This document shows, one piece after another, positions 1-6,909 of a stretch of DNA of 10,548 nucleotides. The translations under genes were made by a program, and so were the position numbers. The stretch covers positions 1 through 10,548 of the forward strand of contig DASUFI010000342.1 in assembly GCA_036274635.1 (NCBI GenBank). Direction: 5' to 3'. Under the pieces are notes generated by a model. It saw only the letters and a program-made list of their open reading frames with translations, was not told the origin of the DNA and did no database searches. The stretch is from DASUFI01 sp036274635 (GTDB lineage: Bacteria; Planctomycetota; B15-G4). How positions within the stretch are numbered: the stretch's first letter is position 1; every line of letters begins with the position of its first letter.

Positions 1-1376
1 CAGCGCAGGTCCGAGACGGGCACGCCCAGCACCTCGACCCGGAAGTCGTCGAAGCCGGCCGGCAGCGTGGAGGCCAGGTACGGACCGTCGCGGTCGTAGC
101 CCAGCCGCACCAGCGCCTCGAGCACCGCGGGCTGCGCGTGCTCCGGCGCGCCCGAGTCGTCCGCGGGCGCCGGCTCGATGCGCATCCACTGCAGCAGCAC
201 GTCCTCCGCCTCGGGCTGCGGCGAGAGCACGAGGCCCATGTGCACGCCCTCGCCGTCGACGTGCACCGCCGTGGCGCCGGCGCGCAGCGGGTCCGGCGCG
301 TGGCGCGGCCAGTCGACCAGCAGCGCGTCGCGCAGCGCCGGCAGCTCGGCCAGCGCCACCTGCACGTCGCCGCCGCGCAGGCCCAGCGTGGGCTGCGCCT
401 GCTGCAGGAAGGCCTCGCCGTCGAGGTCGGGGAACTTCCAGCGCGTGCTGGACACCGCCGCCTCGGCCAGGCCGTCGGCCAGGTGCTGAGTCAGCGCGGC
501 CAGCTCCGGCGCGCCGAGGCTCTCGGCCAGCGCGCGCTGCCAGGTGGAGGGCTCGTCGTCCAGCTCGGCCGCCCACAGCACCCACTCGGCGGGCAGCACC
601 GTGCGGCCATCGTGCTCGGCGCGCACGCACAGCGCATTCAGCCCCTGCAGGCCGATGCGGTCGATGGCGCGCTCGACCAGCAGCAGGCCGTAGCCGTAGA
701 GCACGTCCTCGTCGGCCTGCCCGTCGTGCAGCGCGACGCCCCGGCCCGGCAGCTCGAGCGCCTCGATCGGCCCGCGCCGGGGCGTGGACGGCGACGAGAT
801 GGCCAGCCGCGTGCTCGTGCGCCCGCCGAAGGCCGGCTGCGCGCAGGTGAGCAGCAGCTCCTGACGACCGAAGGCGAAGCGCGCCGCGAACCAGCGCAGC
901 GCGCGGGCCCGCGCCGCGTCCTGCGGCACCAGCCGGCAGGCCAGTGCGTCGCACAGGCCCTCCTTCATGATGGCCGGCAGCGGGTCCCAGCTCGGGCCCA
1001 TGTGCGCGTGCACCAGCTCGTGCGCCAGCAGGAAGTCGCGCCCGATGCCCGCGGCGCCCGTGCCGATGCGGATGCGGCCCTGCCCGAGGCTGGTGAGCGC
1101 CGCGATGCCGGGCGCGCCGTCCGCCGACTCGTGCAGCGAGGGATCCAGCCACACCTCGGTCGGGCGCGCGACCGCGTCGGGCAGCAGCGCCAGCACCATG
1201 GGCCGCAGGCGCTGCAGGCTTTCGGCCAGCTCCTGCGCGTCATCGGGCCGCTCGGCGCGTACCTCGCCGTAGGGCGTGCTGACGGCCGCGCGCGGCGGCG
1301 GCGCCTCGCAGCCCGCCAGCCCGAGCAGCGCGGCGGCGAGCAGCAGCCTGCTATCCTGCCCGACCTTTCGGATCAC
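1..1376 (-). CDS. Lipoprotein with HEXXH zinc metallopeptidase-like domain, 3' end outside window
   Basis: I translated the minus strand from a GTG at 1376-1374; the frame stays open for 458 codons to the window edge. Residues 1-23 form a lipoprotein signal peptide: basic start (R3, K4, R10), hydrophobic LLLAAALLGLAG, lipobox LAGC with C23 as the lipidated Cys. Residues 119-123 read HELVH, and 15 residues later comes E139-G140 in KEGLCDALA. HEXXH followed by a distal Glu in an EGL(x)(D/E) context is the gluzincin / peptidase-MA-like pattern, so the two His and E139 would bind zinc and E120 would be the general base. It is probably membrane-anchored and faces the periplasm or surface. The later half (about 160-458) shows no motif I recognise. 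The GTG start is supported by GGAGG five bases upstream and by the clean signal peptide. It is divergent from amaB with 23 bp between starts. The substrate is unknown, and it could also be a non-catalytic relative. The plus-strand ORF over it (138-1430) is Arg/Gln-rich and is an antisense shadow. Confidence 0.85.
   Translation of the reverse strand, partial: MIRKVGQDSRLLLAAALLGLAGCEAPPPRAAVSTPYGEVRAERPDDAQELAESLQRLRPMVLALLPDAVARPTEVWLDPSLHESADGAPGIAALTSLGQGRIRIGTGAAGIGRDFLLAHELVHAHMGPSWDPLPAIMKEGLCDALACRLVPQDAARARALRWFAARFAFGRQELLLTCAQPAFGGRTSTRLAISSPSTPRRGPIEALELPGRGVALHDGQADEDVLYGYGLLLVERAIDRIGLQGLNALCVRAEHDGRTVLPAEWVLWAAELDDEPSTWQRALAESLGAPELAALTQHLADGLAEAAVSSTRWKFPDLDGEAFLQQAQPTLGLRGGDVQVALAELPALRDALLVDWPRHAPDPLRAGATAVHVDGEGVHMGLVLSPQPEAEDVLLQWMRIEPAPADDSGAPEHAQPAVLEALVRLGYDRDGPYLASTLPAGFDDFRVEVLGVPVSDLR
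1349..1357 (+). promoter_or_regulatory. Candidate extended -10 promoter element for amaB
   Basis: The plus strand reads TG-C-TATCCT, which fits an extended -10 (TGnTATAAT-like) in otherwise very G+C-rich DNA. Transcription would start near 1364, giving a leader of about 36 bases before the amaB ATG at 1400. No convincing -35 is visible, as is usual for extended -10 sites. The element lies within the signal-peptide codons of the divergent lipoprotein gene. A related motif (GCTAnnCTG) lies before larB. This is a prediction by eye. Confidence 0.4.
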
Positions 1377-1381
1377 GCCGA

Positions 1382-1386
1382 CCTCC
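1382..1386 (-). promoter_or_regulatory. Shine-Dalgarno GGAGG for the GTG-start lipoprotein
   Basis: Read on the minus strand this is GGAGG (GGAGGT with the next base), with five bases between it and the GTG at 1376-1374. It is the strongest ribosome-binding site near a start in this window and decides the GTG as the start. It lies inside the 23-bp space between the two divergent start codons. Confidence 0.7.
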
Positions 1387-1399
1387 GGATGCGCGAGCC

Positions 1400-2953
1400 A
1401 TGCGAGACCTTCTCACGTCCCTCGGTCTGACGGAAGCGTCGGCTGCCGCGCGCGGCCGCGGACCGGGCCAGTCCGGCGTCCACGCCGGCGGCTGGGTACG
1501 ACGCCCGGGCGGCGGCAAGCTGGTCTCGCTCGAGCCCGCCACCGGCAAGCCGCTGGGCGCGGTGGCCCAGGGCGGCCCCGACGACTACGAGGCCTGCGTG
1601 CAGGCGTCCCTCCGGGCCTTCCCGGCCTGGCGCGACACGCCGGCGCCCGCGCGCGGCGAGATCGTGCGTCGCTGCGGCGAGGCCCTGCGCGCCCGCAAGG
1701 ACGAGCTGGGCGCGCTGGTCAGCCGGGAGATGGGCAAGATCCTGGCCGAGGGCCGGGGCGAGGTGCAGGAGATGATCGACATCGCCGACTTCGCCGTCGG
1801 CCTGTCGCGCCAGCTCTACGGCCTCTCCATGCACAGCGAGCGGCCGGGCCACCGCATGTTCGAGCAGTGGCACCCGCTGGGGCCCGTCGGCGTGATCACC
1901 GCCTTCAACTTCCCGGTGGCCGTGTGGGCGTGGAACGCCTTCATCGCGGCCGTCTGCGGCGACACGGTGCTGTGGAAGCCCTCCCCGCTCACGCCGCTGT
2001 GCGCACTGGCGGTGCAGAACATCGTGGCGCCCATCCTGGAGGAGGCCGGCCACCCCGGCGTCTTCACGCTGTGCGTGGGCGACGTCGATCCGGTGGGCGA
2101 GGCGCTCATCGCCGACCGCCGGCTGCCGCTGGTCTCGGCCACCGGCTCGGTGCGCATGGGCCGGCGCGTGGCAGAGGTGGTCGGCCAGCGCCTCGGCCGC
2201 AGCCTGCTCGAGCTGGGCGGCAACAACGCGCTCATCATCCTCGACGACGCGGACCTCGAGCTGGCGCTGCGGGCGGTGCTCTTCGGCGCGGTGGGCACGG
2301 CCGGGCAGCGCTGCACCAGCACGCGCCGCGTCTTCCTGCACAAGCCCATCGCCAAGGCCTTCACTCGGCGGCTGCTCGCGGCCTACGGCCAGGTGCGCGT
2401 GGGCGATCCGCTGAAGAAGGACACGCTCATGGGCCCGCTGGTGAGCGAGGACGCGCTCTCCCGCGTGCTCGCCGCGGTGGACGCGGTCAAGGAGCAGGGC
2501 GGGCAGGTGCTGTGCGGCGGCCGGCGCGTGCAGCCGCGCGGCCTGTCGGGCGGCTTCTTCATGGAGCCCACCATCGCGAAGGTGCCGCGCACGCTGCCGC
2601 TGCTGTGCGACGAGACCTTCGGCCCGCTGCTCTACCTGCTGGAGGTGGCCGACCTGGACGAGGCCATCGAGCAGAACAACGCCGTGCCGCAGGGCCTCTC
2701 GTCGGCGCTGTTCACCGGCAGCGTGCGCGCGGCCGAGCGCTGGCAGTCGCACGCCGGCAGCGATTGCGGCATCGCCAACGTGAACATCGGCACCAGCGGC
2801 GCGGAGATCGGGGGCGCCTTCGGCGGCGAGAAGGACACCGGCGGCGGGCGCGAGGCGGGCAGCGACAGCTGGAAGGCCTACATGCGCCGGCAAACCTGCA
2901 CCGTCAATGGCACGGACGCGCTGCCGCTGGCGCAGGGCATCCGCTTCGGATGA
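1400..2953 (+). CDS. amaB: Alpha-aminoadipate semialdehyde / piperideine-6-carboxylate dehydrogenase (ALDH7 family)
   Basis: This 517-residue NAD(P)+-dependent aldehyde dehydrogenase oxidises alpha-aminoadipate semialdehyde, in equilibrium with delta1-piperideine-6-carboxylate, to 2-aminoadipate in lysine catabolism; it should be cytosolic. It matches remembered ALDH7A1/antiquitin sequence along its whole length: EMGKIL, EQWHPLGPVGVITAFNFPVAVW, SLLELGGNNA, GTAGQRCTS, SDCGIVNVN-like SDCGIANVN, SGAEIGGAFGGEK and the C-terminal LPLAQGI. The catalytic Cys is C305, the general-base Glu is E271 and the oxyanion Asn is N170. The cofactor-loop motif is SATGS (246-250) rather than the FTGS common in other aldehyde dehydrogenases; I recall the same variant in bacterial members of this family. 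The ATG at 1400 gives the family's usual N-terminus; an upstream ATG at 1389 is out of frame. No good Shine-Dalgarno is visible. The gene is divergent from the lipoprotein and 10 bp before the cytochrome. No other lysine-degradation gene is present here. Confidence 0.95.
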   Translation: MRDLLTSLGLTEASAAARGRGPGQSGVHAGGWVRRPGGGKLVSLEPATGKPLGAVAQGGPDDYEACVQASLRAFPAWRDTPAPARGEIVRRCGEALRARKDELGALVSREMGKILAEGRGEVQEMIDIADFAVGLSRQLYGLSMHSERPGHRMFEQWHPLGPVGVITAFNFPVAVWAWNAFIAAVCGDTVLWKPSPLTPLCALAVQNIVAPILEEAGHPGVFTLCVGDVDPVGEALIADRRLPLVSATGSVRMGRRVAEVVGQRLGRSLLELGGNNALIILDDADLELALRAVLFGAVGTAGQRCTSTRRVFLHKPIAKAFTRRLLAAYGQVRVGDPLKKDTLMGPLVSEDALSRVLAAVDAVKEQGGQVLCGGRRVQPRGLSGGFFMEPTIAKVPRTLPLLCDETFGPLLYLLEVADLDEAIEQNNAVPQGLSSALFTGSVRAAERWQSHAGSDCGIANVNIGTSGAEIGGAFGGEKDTGGGREAGSDSWKAYMRRQTCTVNGTDALPLAQGIRFG

Positions 2954-2963
2954 GCGGCCCACC

Positions 2964-4865
2964 GTGAGGCGCGGGGCGGCGGCGCTGGGGCTGCTGCTCG
3001 CGTGGCTGGTCGCGGCCTGCGGCGAGACTTCGGCTCCGGCGCCGCACGCAGACGGCGCCGCGGCGCCCATCGCGGACATCCCGTCGCCGCTGCAGGCCTG
3101 CGCGCGCTGCCACGCCAAGCAGGTGCGCGAGTTCATGGGTCACGGCATGTCGCACAGCCTCGGGCCGCTGGGCGCGCCGCCCACGGGCGCATGGACCAAC
3201 CCCGTCACGCTCACGCACTACGCCTACGGCGCCGATGCGCAGGGCCCGATCATGACCGCCACGCGCGCCGACGGCGGGCGGCGCGTGCAGCGCCTGGTCG
3301 GGGTCATCGGCGCGGGGATCTTCGACACCTCGTTCGTGGGCACGGAGCTGGATCCGCTGGCCCGCGCGACCGGCCGGCTGTTCTTCCTGCCGCTGGAGAA
3401 GCTCGCCGACGGCCGGCTCGCGCCGGCGCCCTTCGAGGAGTTGTCCGGCACGGGCTTCGACCAGCCCGTCACGCCCGAGTGCCTCGAGTGCCACACGACG
3501 GGCGACCCGCTCACGCTCGTGCCGACGCGCACGCTGGCGGACCGGGTGTACCCGGGCAACGCGCTGGGCGCGGACGCGCTGGCGCGCCTCGGCCCCCTGA
3601 CCTGTGAAGCCTGCCACGGCGACACGCGGCGGCACGCGGACATCGAGGCCGGACGCGCCGTCGCGCCGGCGGGCGACAGCGGCGTGGAGCGCCTGGGCGA
3701 GCTGGACGCTGGCGCGCAGCGCGACGTGTGCGCGCGCTGCCACCTGGACGGCGAGGCGCGCGTGGAGCTGCGCCCGATCGTCGGCTACGGCCCGCGGCGA
3801 CACCCGCTGCACCAAGACCGCCCGGTGCTCGTGCCGGCGCAACCCGACGACGACTTCCGCTTCGTGGCGCAGCTCGACCGCCTCGTGCTCTCCGCCTGCT
3901 TCCGCGGATCGCCCGACATGACCTGCACCACGTGCCACGCGCCGCACCGCGCGGCCGCGGCGCAGGGCCCGGCCTCGTTCGAGGCGGCCTGCCTGCGCTG
4001 CCACGCGGCCGCGGACTGCACGCGACCGCCCGAGCTTGCGGTGGCCGAGGTGACGGGCGCGGCGGCGCGAACCGCGCAGGGCTGCGTCGACTGCCACGTG
4101 CGGCGCAGCCAGCCCTACGACCTCGCCGGCGTGCGCACGACCGACCACTGGATCCGCAGCCGCATCGCGCTGCCGTCGACGGCGCCGCCGCGAGCGCACC
4201 ACGGCGGAGCGCTGGCGCTCTTCGACGACGGCCGGCTGGCCGCGGCGCTCGACAGCGAAGGCGGACGGGCCTGGGCGCGCGGCCTCGTCGCGCTCGGCCT
4301 GTGGCAGCGCGGCGACGTGCAGCCCGCGGCCGAGCTGCTCGATCTGCTGCCGCCGCCCGGCACGCCCGCGACGGAGTGGCCCGCGCCGCCGGCTCCCCTG
4401 AGCCCGCTGCCGCTCTCGGGCAGCTTCCACTTCGTTCGTGGGCTGGTGCTGGAGGCGCAGGGTCGCATCGGTGACGCGGTCAAGGCCTACACCGACGCGT
4501 CCCGGGCCGACGACGGCGCGCCGGAGCCGCTGGTGAATCACGGCGCGCTGCGGCTGGCCTTGGGCGACAGCGCATCGGCGCGCAAGGACGCCGTCGCGAT
4601 CCTCGACCGCTATCCGCGCTCCGAAGCCGCCTTCAACCTGGGAGCGCGGGCCATGGCCAAGGATGGCAACCTGCAGGCCGCCGCCGATGCCCTGGTGCAG
4701 TCCACGCTGTGCTGGCCGAGCGACGCGGGCGTGTGGCACGAGCTGGGGCGGTTGTATCTGGCCCTCGGCCAGGCCGACCTCGCGCACTCCGCACTCACGC
4801 AGGCGGAGGCCCTCGAGCCGTCGCGTCCGGGCCTTCAGCAGGACCTCGCGGCGGCGGGTCCCTGA
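2964..4865 (+). CDS. Seven-haem c-type cytochrome lipoprotein with C-terminal TPR domain
   Basis: With the GTG at 2964 the product is 633 residues and opens with a lipoprotein signal (RR, hydrophobic ALGLLLAWLVAAC; lipidated C19). An in-frame ATG at 2907 would lie inside amaB and bury this signal behind an Arg-rich extension, so GTG is preferred. Seven CXXCH haem-binding motifs follow, with first Cys at 46, 173, 214, 256, 321, 343 and 374. Their surroundings (HGMSHS after the first, GRLFFLPL, the ACFRGS...CTTCHAPH stretch, CVDCH...TTDHWIRS) resemble a family common in Acidobacteria and Planctomycetes in which a multihaem segment precedes TPRs. Residues about 415-630 are helical TPR-like repeats, for example FVRGLVLEAQGRIGDAVKAY and VWHELGRLYLALGQADLAHSAL. 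It should sit outside the cytoplasmic membrane and pass electrons, with the TPRs binding a partner; its redox partner is unknown. It lies 10 bp after amaB and 41 bp before larB. Confidence 0.88.
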   Translation: MRRGAAALGLLLAWLVAACGETSAPAPHADGAAAPIADIPSPLQACARCHAKQVREFMGHGMSHSLGPLGAPPTGAWTNPVTLTHYAYGADAQGPIMTATRADGGRRVQRLVGVIGAGIFDTSFVGTELDPLARATGRLFFLPLEKLADGRLAPAPFEELSGTGFDQPVTPECLECHTTGDPLTLVPTRTLADRVYPGNALGADALARLGPLTCEACHGDTRRHADIEAGRAVAPAGDSGVERLGELDAGAQRDVCARCHLDGEARVELRPIVGYGPRRHPLHQDRPVLVPAQPDDDFRFVAQLDRLVLSACFRGSPDMTCTTCHAPHRAAAAQGPASFEAACLRCHAAADCTRPPELAVAEVTGAAARTAQGCVDCHVRRSQPYDLAGVRTTDHWIRSRIALPSTAPPRAHHGGALALFDDGRLAAALDSEGGRAWARGLVALGLWQRGDVQPAAELLDLLPPPGTPATEWPAPPAPLSPLPLSGSFHFVRGLVLEAQGRIGDAVKAYTDASRADDGAPEPLVNHGALRLALGDSASARKDAVAILDRYPRSEAAFNLGARAMAKDGNLQAAADALVQSTLCWPSDAGVWHELGRLYLALGQADLAHSALTQAEALEPSRPGLQQDLAAAGP

Positions 4866-4890
4866 GGCGCGCGCCGCCGCGGGCAGTGGC

Positions 4891-4896
4891 TACACT
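4891..4896 (+). promoter_or_regulatory. Candidate -10 element immediately before larB
   Basis: TACACT lies in the 41-bp gap between the cytochrome stop and the larB ATG at 4907. With the usual 6-7 base spacing, transcription would start near 4903, leaving a leader of only about four bases, and no Shine-Dalgarno sequence precedes larB. This fits a near-leaderless larB transcript. The longer form GCTACACTGGC resembles GCTATCCTGCC before amaB. No -35 is obvious; this is a prediction by eye. Confidence 0.35.
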
Positions 4897-4906
4897 GGCC
4901 GCCCGC

Positions 4907-5716
4907 ATGCACAACCCCATCGCGCAGCTCGTCGAGGACCTGGCCGCCGGGCGCATCAGCCCCGAGCAGGGCCTGCAGCGGCTGCGCGACCTGCCGCACG
5001 AGGACCTCGGCTTCGCGCGGCTCGACCACCACCGGCCGCTGCGCACCGGGCTGCCCGAGGTGGTTTTCGGCGCGGGCAAGACGGCCGAGCAGATCGTGGC
5101 CATCGTGGCGCGGCTCAAGCTGCGCGGGCACCCCGTGCTGGTCACGCGACTCGACGCGGCCACCTTCGCGGCCTGCGGGCGCGACCTGGACGCCGGCCAC
5201 GCGGTGCCCGGCACCTACGACGCGCTCTCGCGCAGCTGGCGCTGGGCGGCCGAGCCGCCGCCGGTGACGGGCGCCGGCACCATCGGCGTGCTGTGCGCCG
5301 GCACCTCCGACCTGCCCGTGGCCGAGGAGGCCGCCATCACGCTGGAACTCTTCGGCAACCGCGTCGAGCGCGTCGCGGACGTGGGCGTGGCCGGGCTGCA
5401 CCGGCTGGTGGCACACCTGCCGCGCCTGTCCGCGGCGCGCGCGCTCATCGTCGTGGCCGGCATGGAGGGCGCGTTGCCCTCCGTGGTCGGCGGCCTCGTG
5501 CGCTGCCCGGTCATCGCCGTTCCCACCTCGGTGGGCTACGGCGCCAGCTTCGGCGGCCTCGCGGCCCTGCTGGGCATGCTCAACTCCTGCGCGCCGGGCG
5601 TCACCGTGGTCAACATCGACAACGGCTTCGGCGCCGCGTGCGCGGCGCACCTCATCAACCATCCCGCCGGGCCGTTGGCCGACGGCCCGGCCGCCGGGAC
5701 GGAGCCCGCCGCATGA
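4907..5716 (+). CDS. larB: LarB, NaAD carboxylase/hydrolase of nickel-pincer nucleotide synthesis
   Basis: LarB carries out the first step of NPN cofactor synthesis. It carboxylates the pyridinium ring of nicotinic acid adenine dinucleotide and hydrolyses the phosphoanhydride, giving pyridinium-3,5-biscarboxylic acid mononucleotide and AMP. The 269 residues match the family: an N-terminal helical part (QLVEDLAAGRISPEQGLQRL), then LDHHR at 39-43 and VVFGAGKT, then a PurE-like CO2-handling domain with AGTSDLPVAEEA (131-142), PTSVGYGASFGGLAALLGMLNSC and VNIDNGFGAA. C228 corresponds to the Cys (C221 in Lactiplantibacillus plantarum LarB) reported to attack the pyridinium ring. The ATG at 4907 gives the usual family N-terminus; in-frame sequence further upstream lies over the cytochrome gene and is Arg-rich. 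It overlaps larC by four bases (ATGA), implying translational coupling. The protein should be cytosolic. Confidence 0.95.
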   Translation: MHNPIAQLVEDLAAGRISPEQGLQRLRDLPHEDLGFARLDHHRPLRTGLPEVVFGAGKTAEQIVAIVARLKLRGHPVLVTRLDAATFAACGRDLDAGHAVPGTYDALSRSWRWAAEPPPVTGAGTIGVLCAGTSDLPVAEEAAITLELFGNRVERVADVGVAGLHRLVAHLPRLSAARALIVVAGMEGALPSVVGGLVRCPVIAVPTSVGYGASFGGLAALLGMLNSCAPGVTVVNIDNGFGAACAAHLINHPAGPLADGPAAGTEPAA

Positions 5717-6909
5717 GCCGTCACCTGCACCTCGACCTCGTGGGCGGCATCGCCGGCGACATGACCGTCGCCGCGCTCATCGACGCGGGCGCCGACGCGG
5801 ACGAGATCAAGGGCCGCCTCGCGCTCTCGGGCCTGCCCCACACGGCCACGGCCGTGCGCCGCGAGTGGCGCGGCGGCATGGCCGGCGTGCGCTTCGAGGT
5901 GGCGGCCGAGGAGAACGCCCCGCACCGCTCGTGGCACGACATCCGCGGCATGTTCACCGGCGCGAAGCTGCCCGAACGCGCGCGGGCGCGGGCGCTGGAC
6001 GTCTTCGAGCGCCTCGCCGTGGCCGAGGGCGAGGTGCACGGCTGCGCGCCCGACGACGTGCACTTCCACGAGGTGGGTGCGGTCGACTCCATCGTGGACA
6101 TCGCGGCCGCCGCGCTGGCGCTGGACCTGCTGGACGCGACGAGCTTCTCGTGCAGCGCCGTGCCCGTGTGCGCCGGCGCCACGCGTGCCGCTCACGGCGT
6201 CATGCCGCTGCCCGTGCCCGCCGCTGCGCGCCTGCTGCGCGGCTTCACGCTGGTGCCCATCGAGGGCACGCTGGAGACGGTGACCCCCACCGGCGCCGCG
6301 CTCCTCGCCTCTCTGTGCGGCGGCGGCGAGCGCGGGCTGCCGCGGCTGCGGCTGCTGGCCACCGGCACCGGGATGGGCAGCGCCGAGCTGCCCGGCCGTC
6401 CCAACGTGCTGCGCGTGCTGCTGGGCCAGCCCGCGCCCGCCGCCGTCGACGCGCCGCGCGCCGACGCCGTGGTCATCGAGGCCGCCATCGACGACATGGA
6501 CCCGCGCCTCTACGGCGAGGTGGCCGCGCGCCTCTTCGCCGCCGGTGCGCTGGACGTCGCGCTCTCGGCGCTGCAGATGAAGAAGGGCCGCCCCGGCACG
6601 CTGCTCAGCATCGTGGCCCGGCCCGAGCTGGAGGGCGTGCTCTCGGGCATCGTGCTGCGCGAGACCACCACGCTGGGCGTGCGCAGCCACGACGTGCGGC
6701 GCACCGAGCTCGTGCGCCGGCACGAGACGGTCGCCACGCGCTTCGGCGACGTGCGCATCAAGCTCGGCCTGCTGGGCGGCGAGGTCGTGAACGCCTCGCC
6801 CGAGTACGACGACTGCGAGCGCCTGGCGCGCGAGCGCGGCGTGCCGCTCAAGGACGTGCTGGCCGCCGCCGCCGCTTCCGCCGCCGACCGCTGGGCGCCC
6901 ACGTGCTGA
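5713..6909 (+). CDS. larC: LarC, CTP-dependent nickel insertase (single, unsplit ORF)
   Basis: LarC uses CTP to insert nickel into the dithiolated pyridinium mononucleotide, the last step of NPN assembly. The 398-residue product carries family features in order: HLDLVGGIAGDM (5-17), HFHEVGAVDS (117-126), TPTGAALL, the central IDDMDP (259-264), MKKGRPG (289-295) and RETTTLGVR. The first motif has G where many family members have S (GISGDM). In L. plantarum the gene is split into larC1 and larC2 joined by programmed frameshifting; here both parts are one continuous frame. The ATG overlaps the larB stop, with GGAG at 5701-5704 eight bases upstream, so translation is probably coupled. The gene also overlaps larE by seven bases. 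The C-terminus ends in an Ala-rich helix and a Cys. The protein should be cytosolic. Confidence 0.95.
   Translation: MSRHLHLDLVGGIAGDMTVAALIDAGADADEIKGRLALSGLPHTATAVRREWRGGMAGVRFEVAAEENAPHRSWHDIRGMFTGAKLPERARARALDVFERLAVAEGEVHGCAPDDVHFHEVGAVDSIVDIAAAALALDLLDATSFSCSAVPVCAGATRAAHGVMPLPVPAAARLLRGFTLVPIEGTLETVTPTGAALLASLCGGGERGLPRLRLLATGTGMGSAELPGRPNVLRVLLGQPAPAAVDAPRADAVVIEAAIDDMDPRLYGEVAARLFAAGALDVALSALQMKKGRPGTLLSIVARPELEGVLSGIVLRETTTLGVRSHDVRRTELVRRHETVATRFGDVRIKLGLLGGEVVNASPEYDDCERLARERGVPLKDVLAAAAASAADRWAPTC

Noticed and set aside
138..1430. Long plus-strand ORF of 430 codons starting at ATG 138
   Set aside because: Its translation is Arg/Gln/Ala-rich low-complexity sequence with no motif, and it lies antisense to a frame with a signal peptide, lipobox, Shine-Dalgarno and HEXXH motif. 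It is a by-product of high G+C.
2907..2963. Upstream ATG start for the cytochrome at 2907
   Set aside because: It would add 19 Arg-rich residues from within amaB and put the lipoprotein signal inside the chain; GTG 2964 restores a normal signal peptide.
1276..2967. 563-codon plus-strand ORF overlapping amaB in another frame
   Set aside because: It is Arg/Ala/Gly-rich frame-shifted reading of amaB.
1373..3136. 587-codon minus-strand ORF over amaB
   Set aside because: It is antisense to an unmistakable aldehyde dehydrogenase, with Arg/His/Gln-rich composition and no motifs.
2904..4787. 627-codon minus-strand ORF over the cytochrome gene
   Set aside because: It is antisense to seven in-frame CXXCH motifs; the composition is that of a shadow frame.
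4663..5712. In-frame open extension upstream of larC, suggesting a longer fusion protein
   Set aside because: The extension is an Arg-rich off-frame reading of the cytochrome and larB genes; the ATG at 5713 has an upstream GGAG and the family N-terminus.
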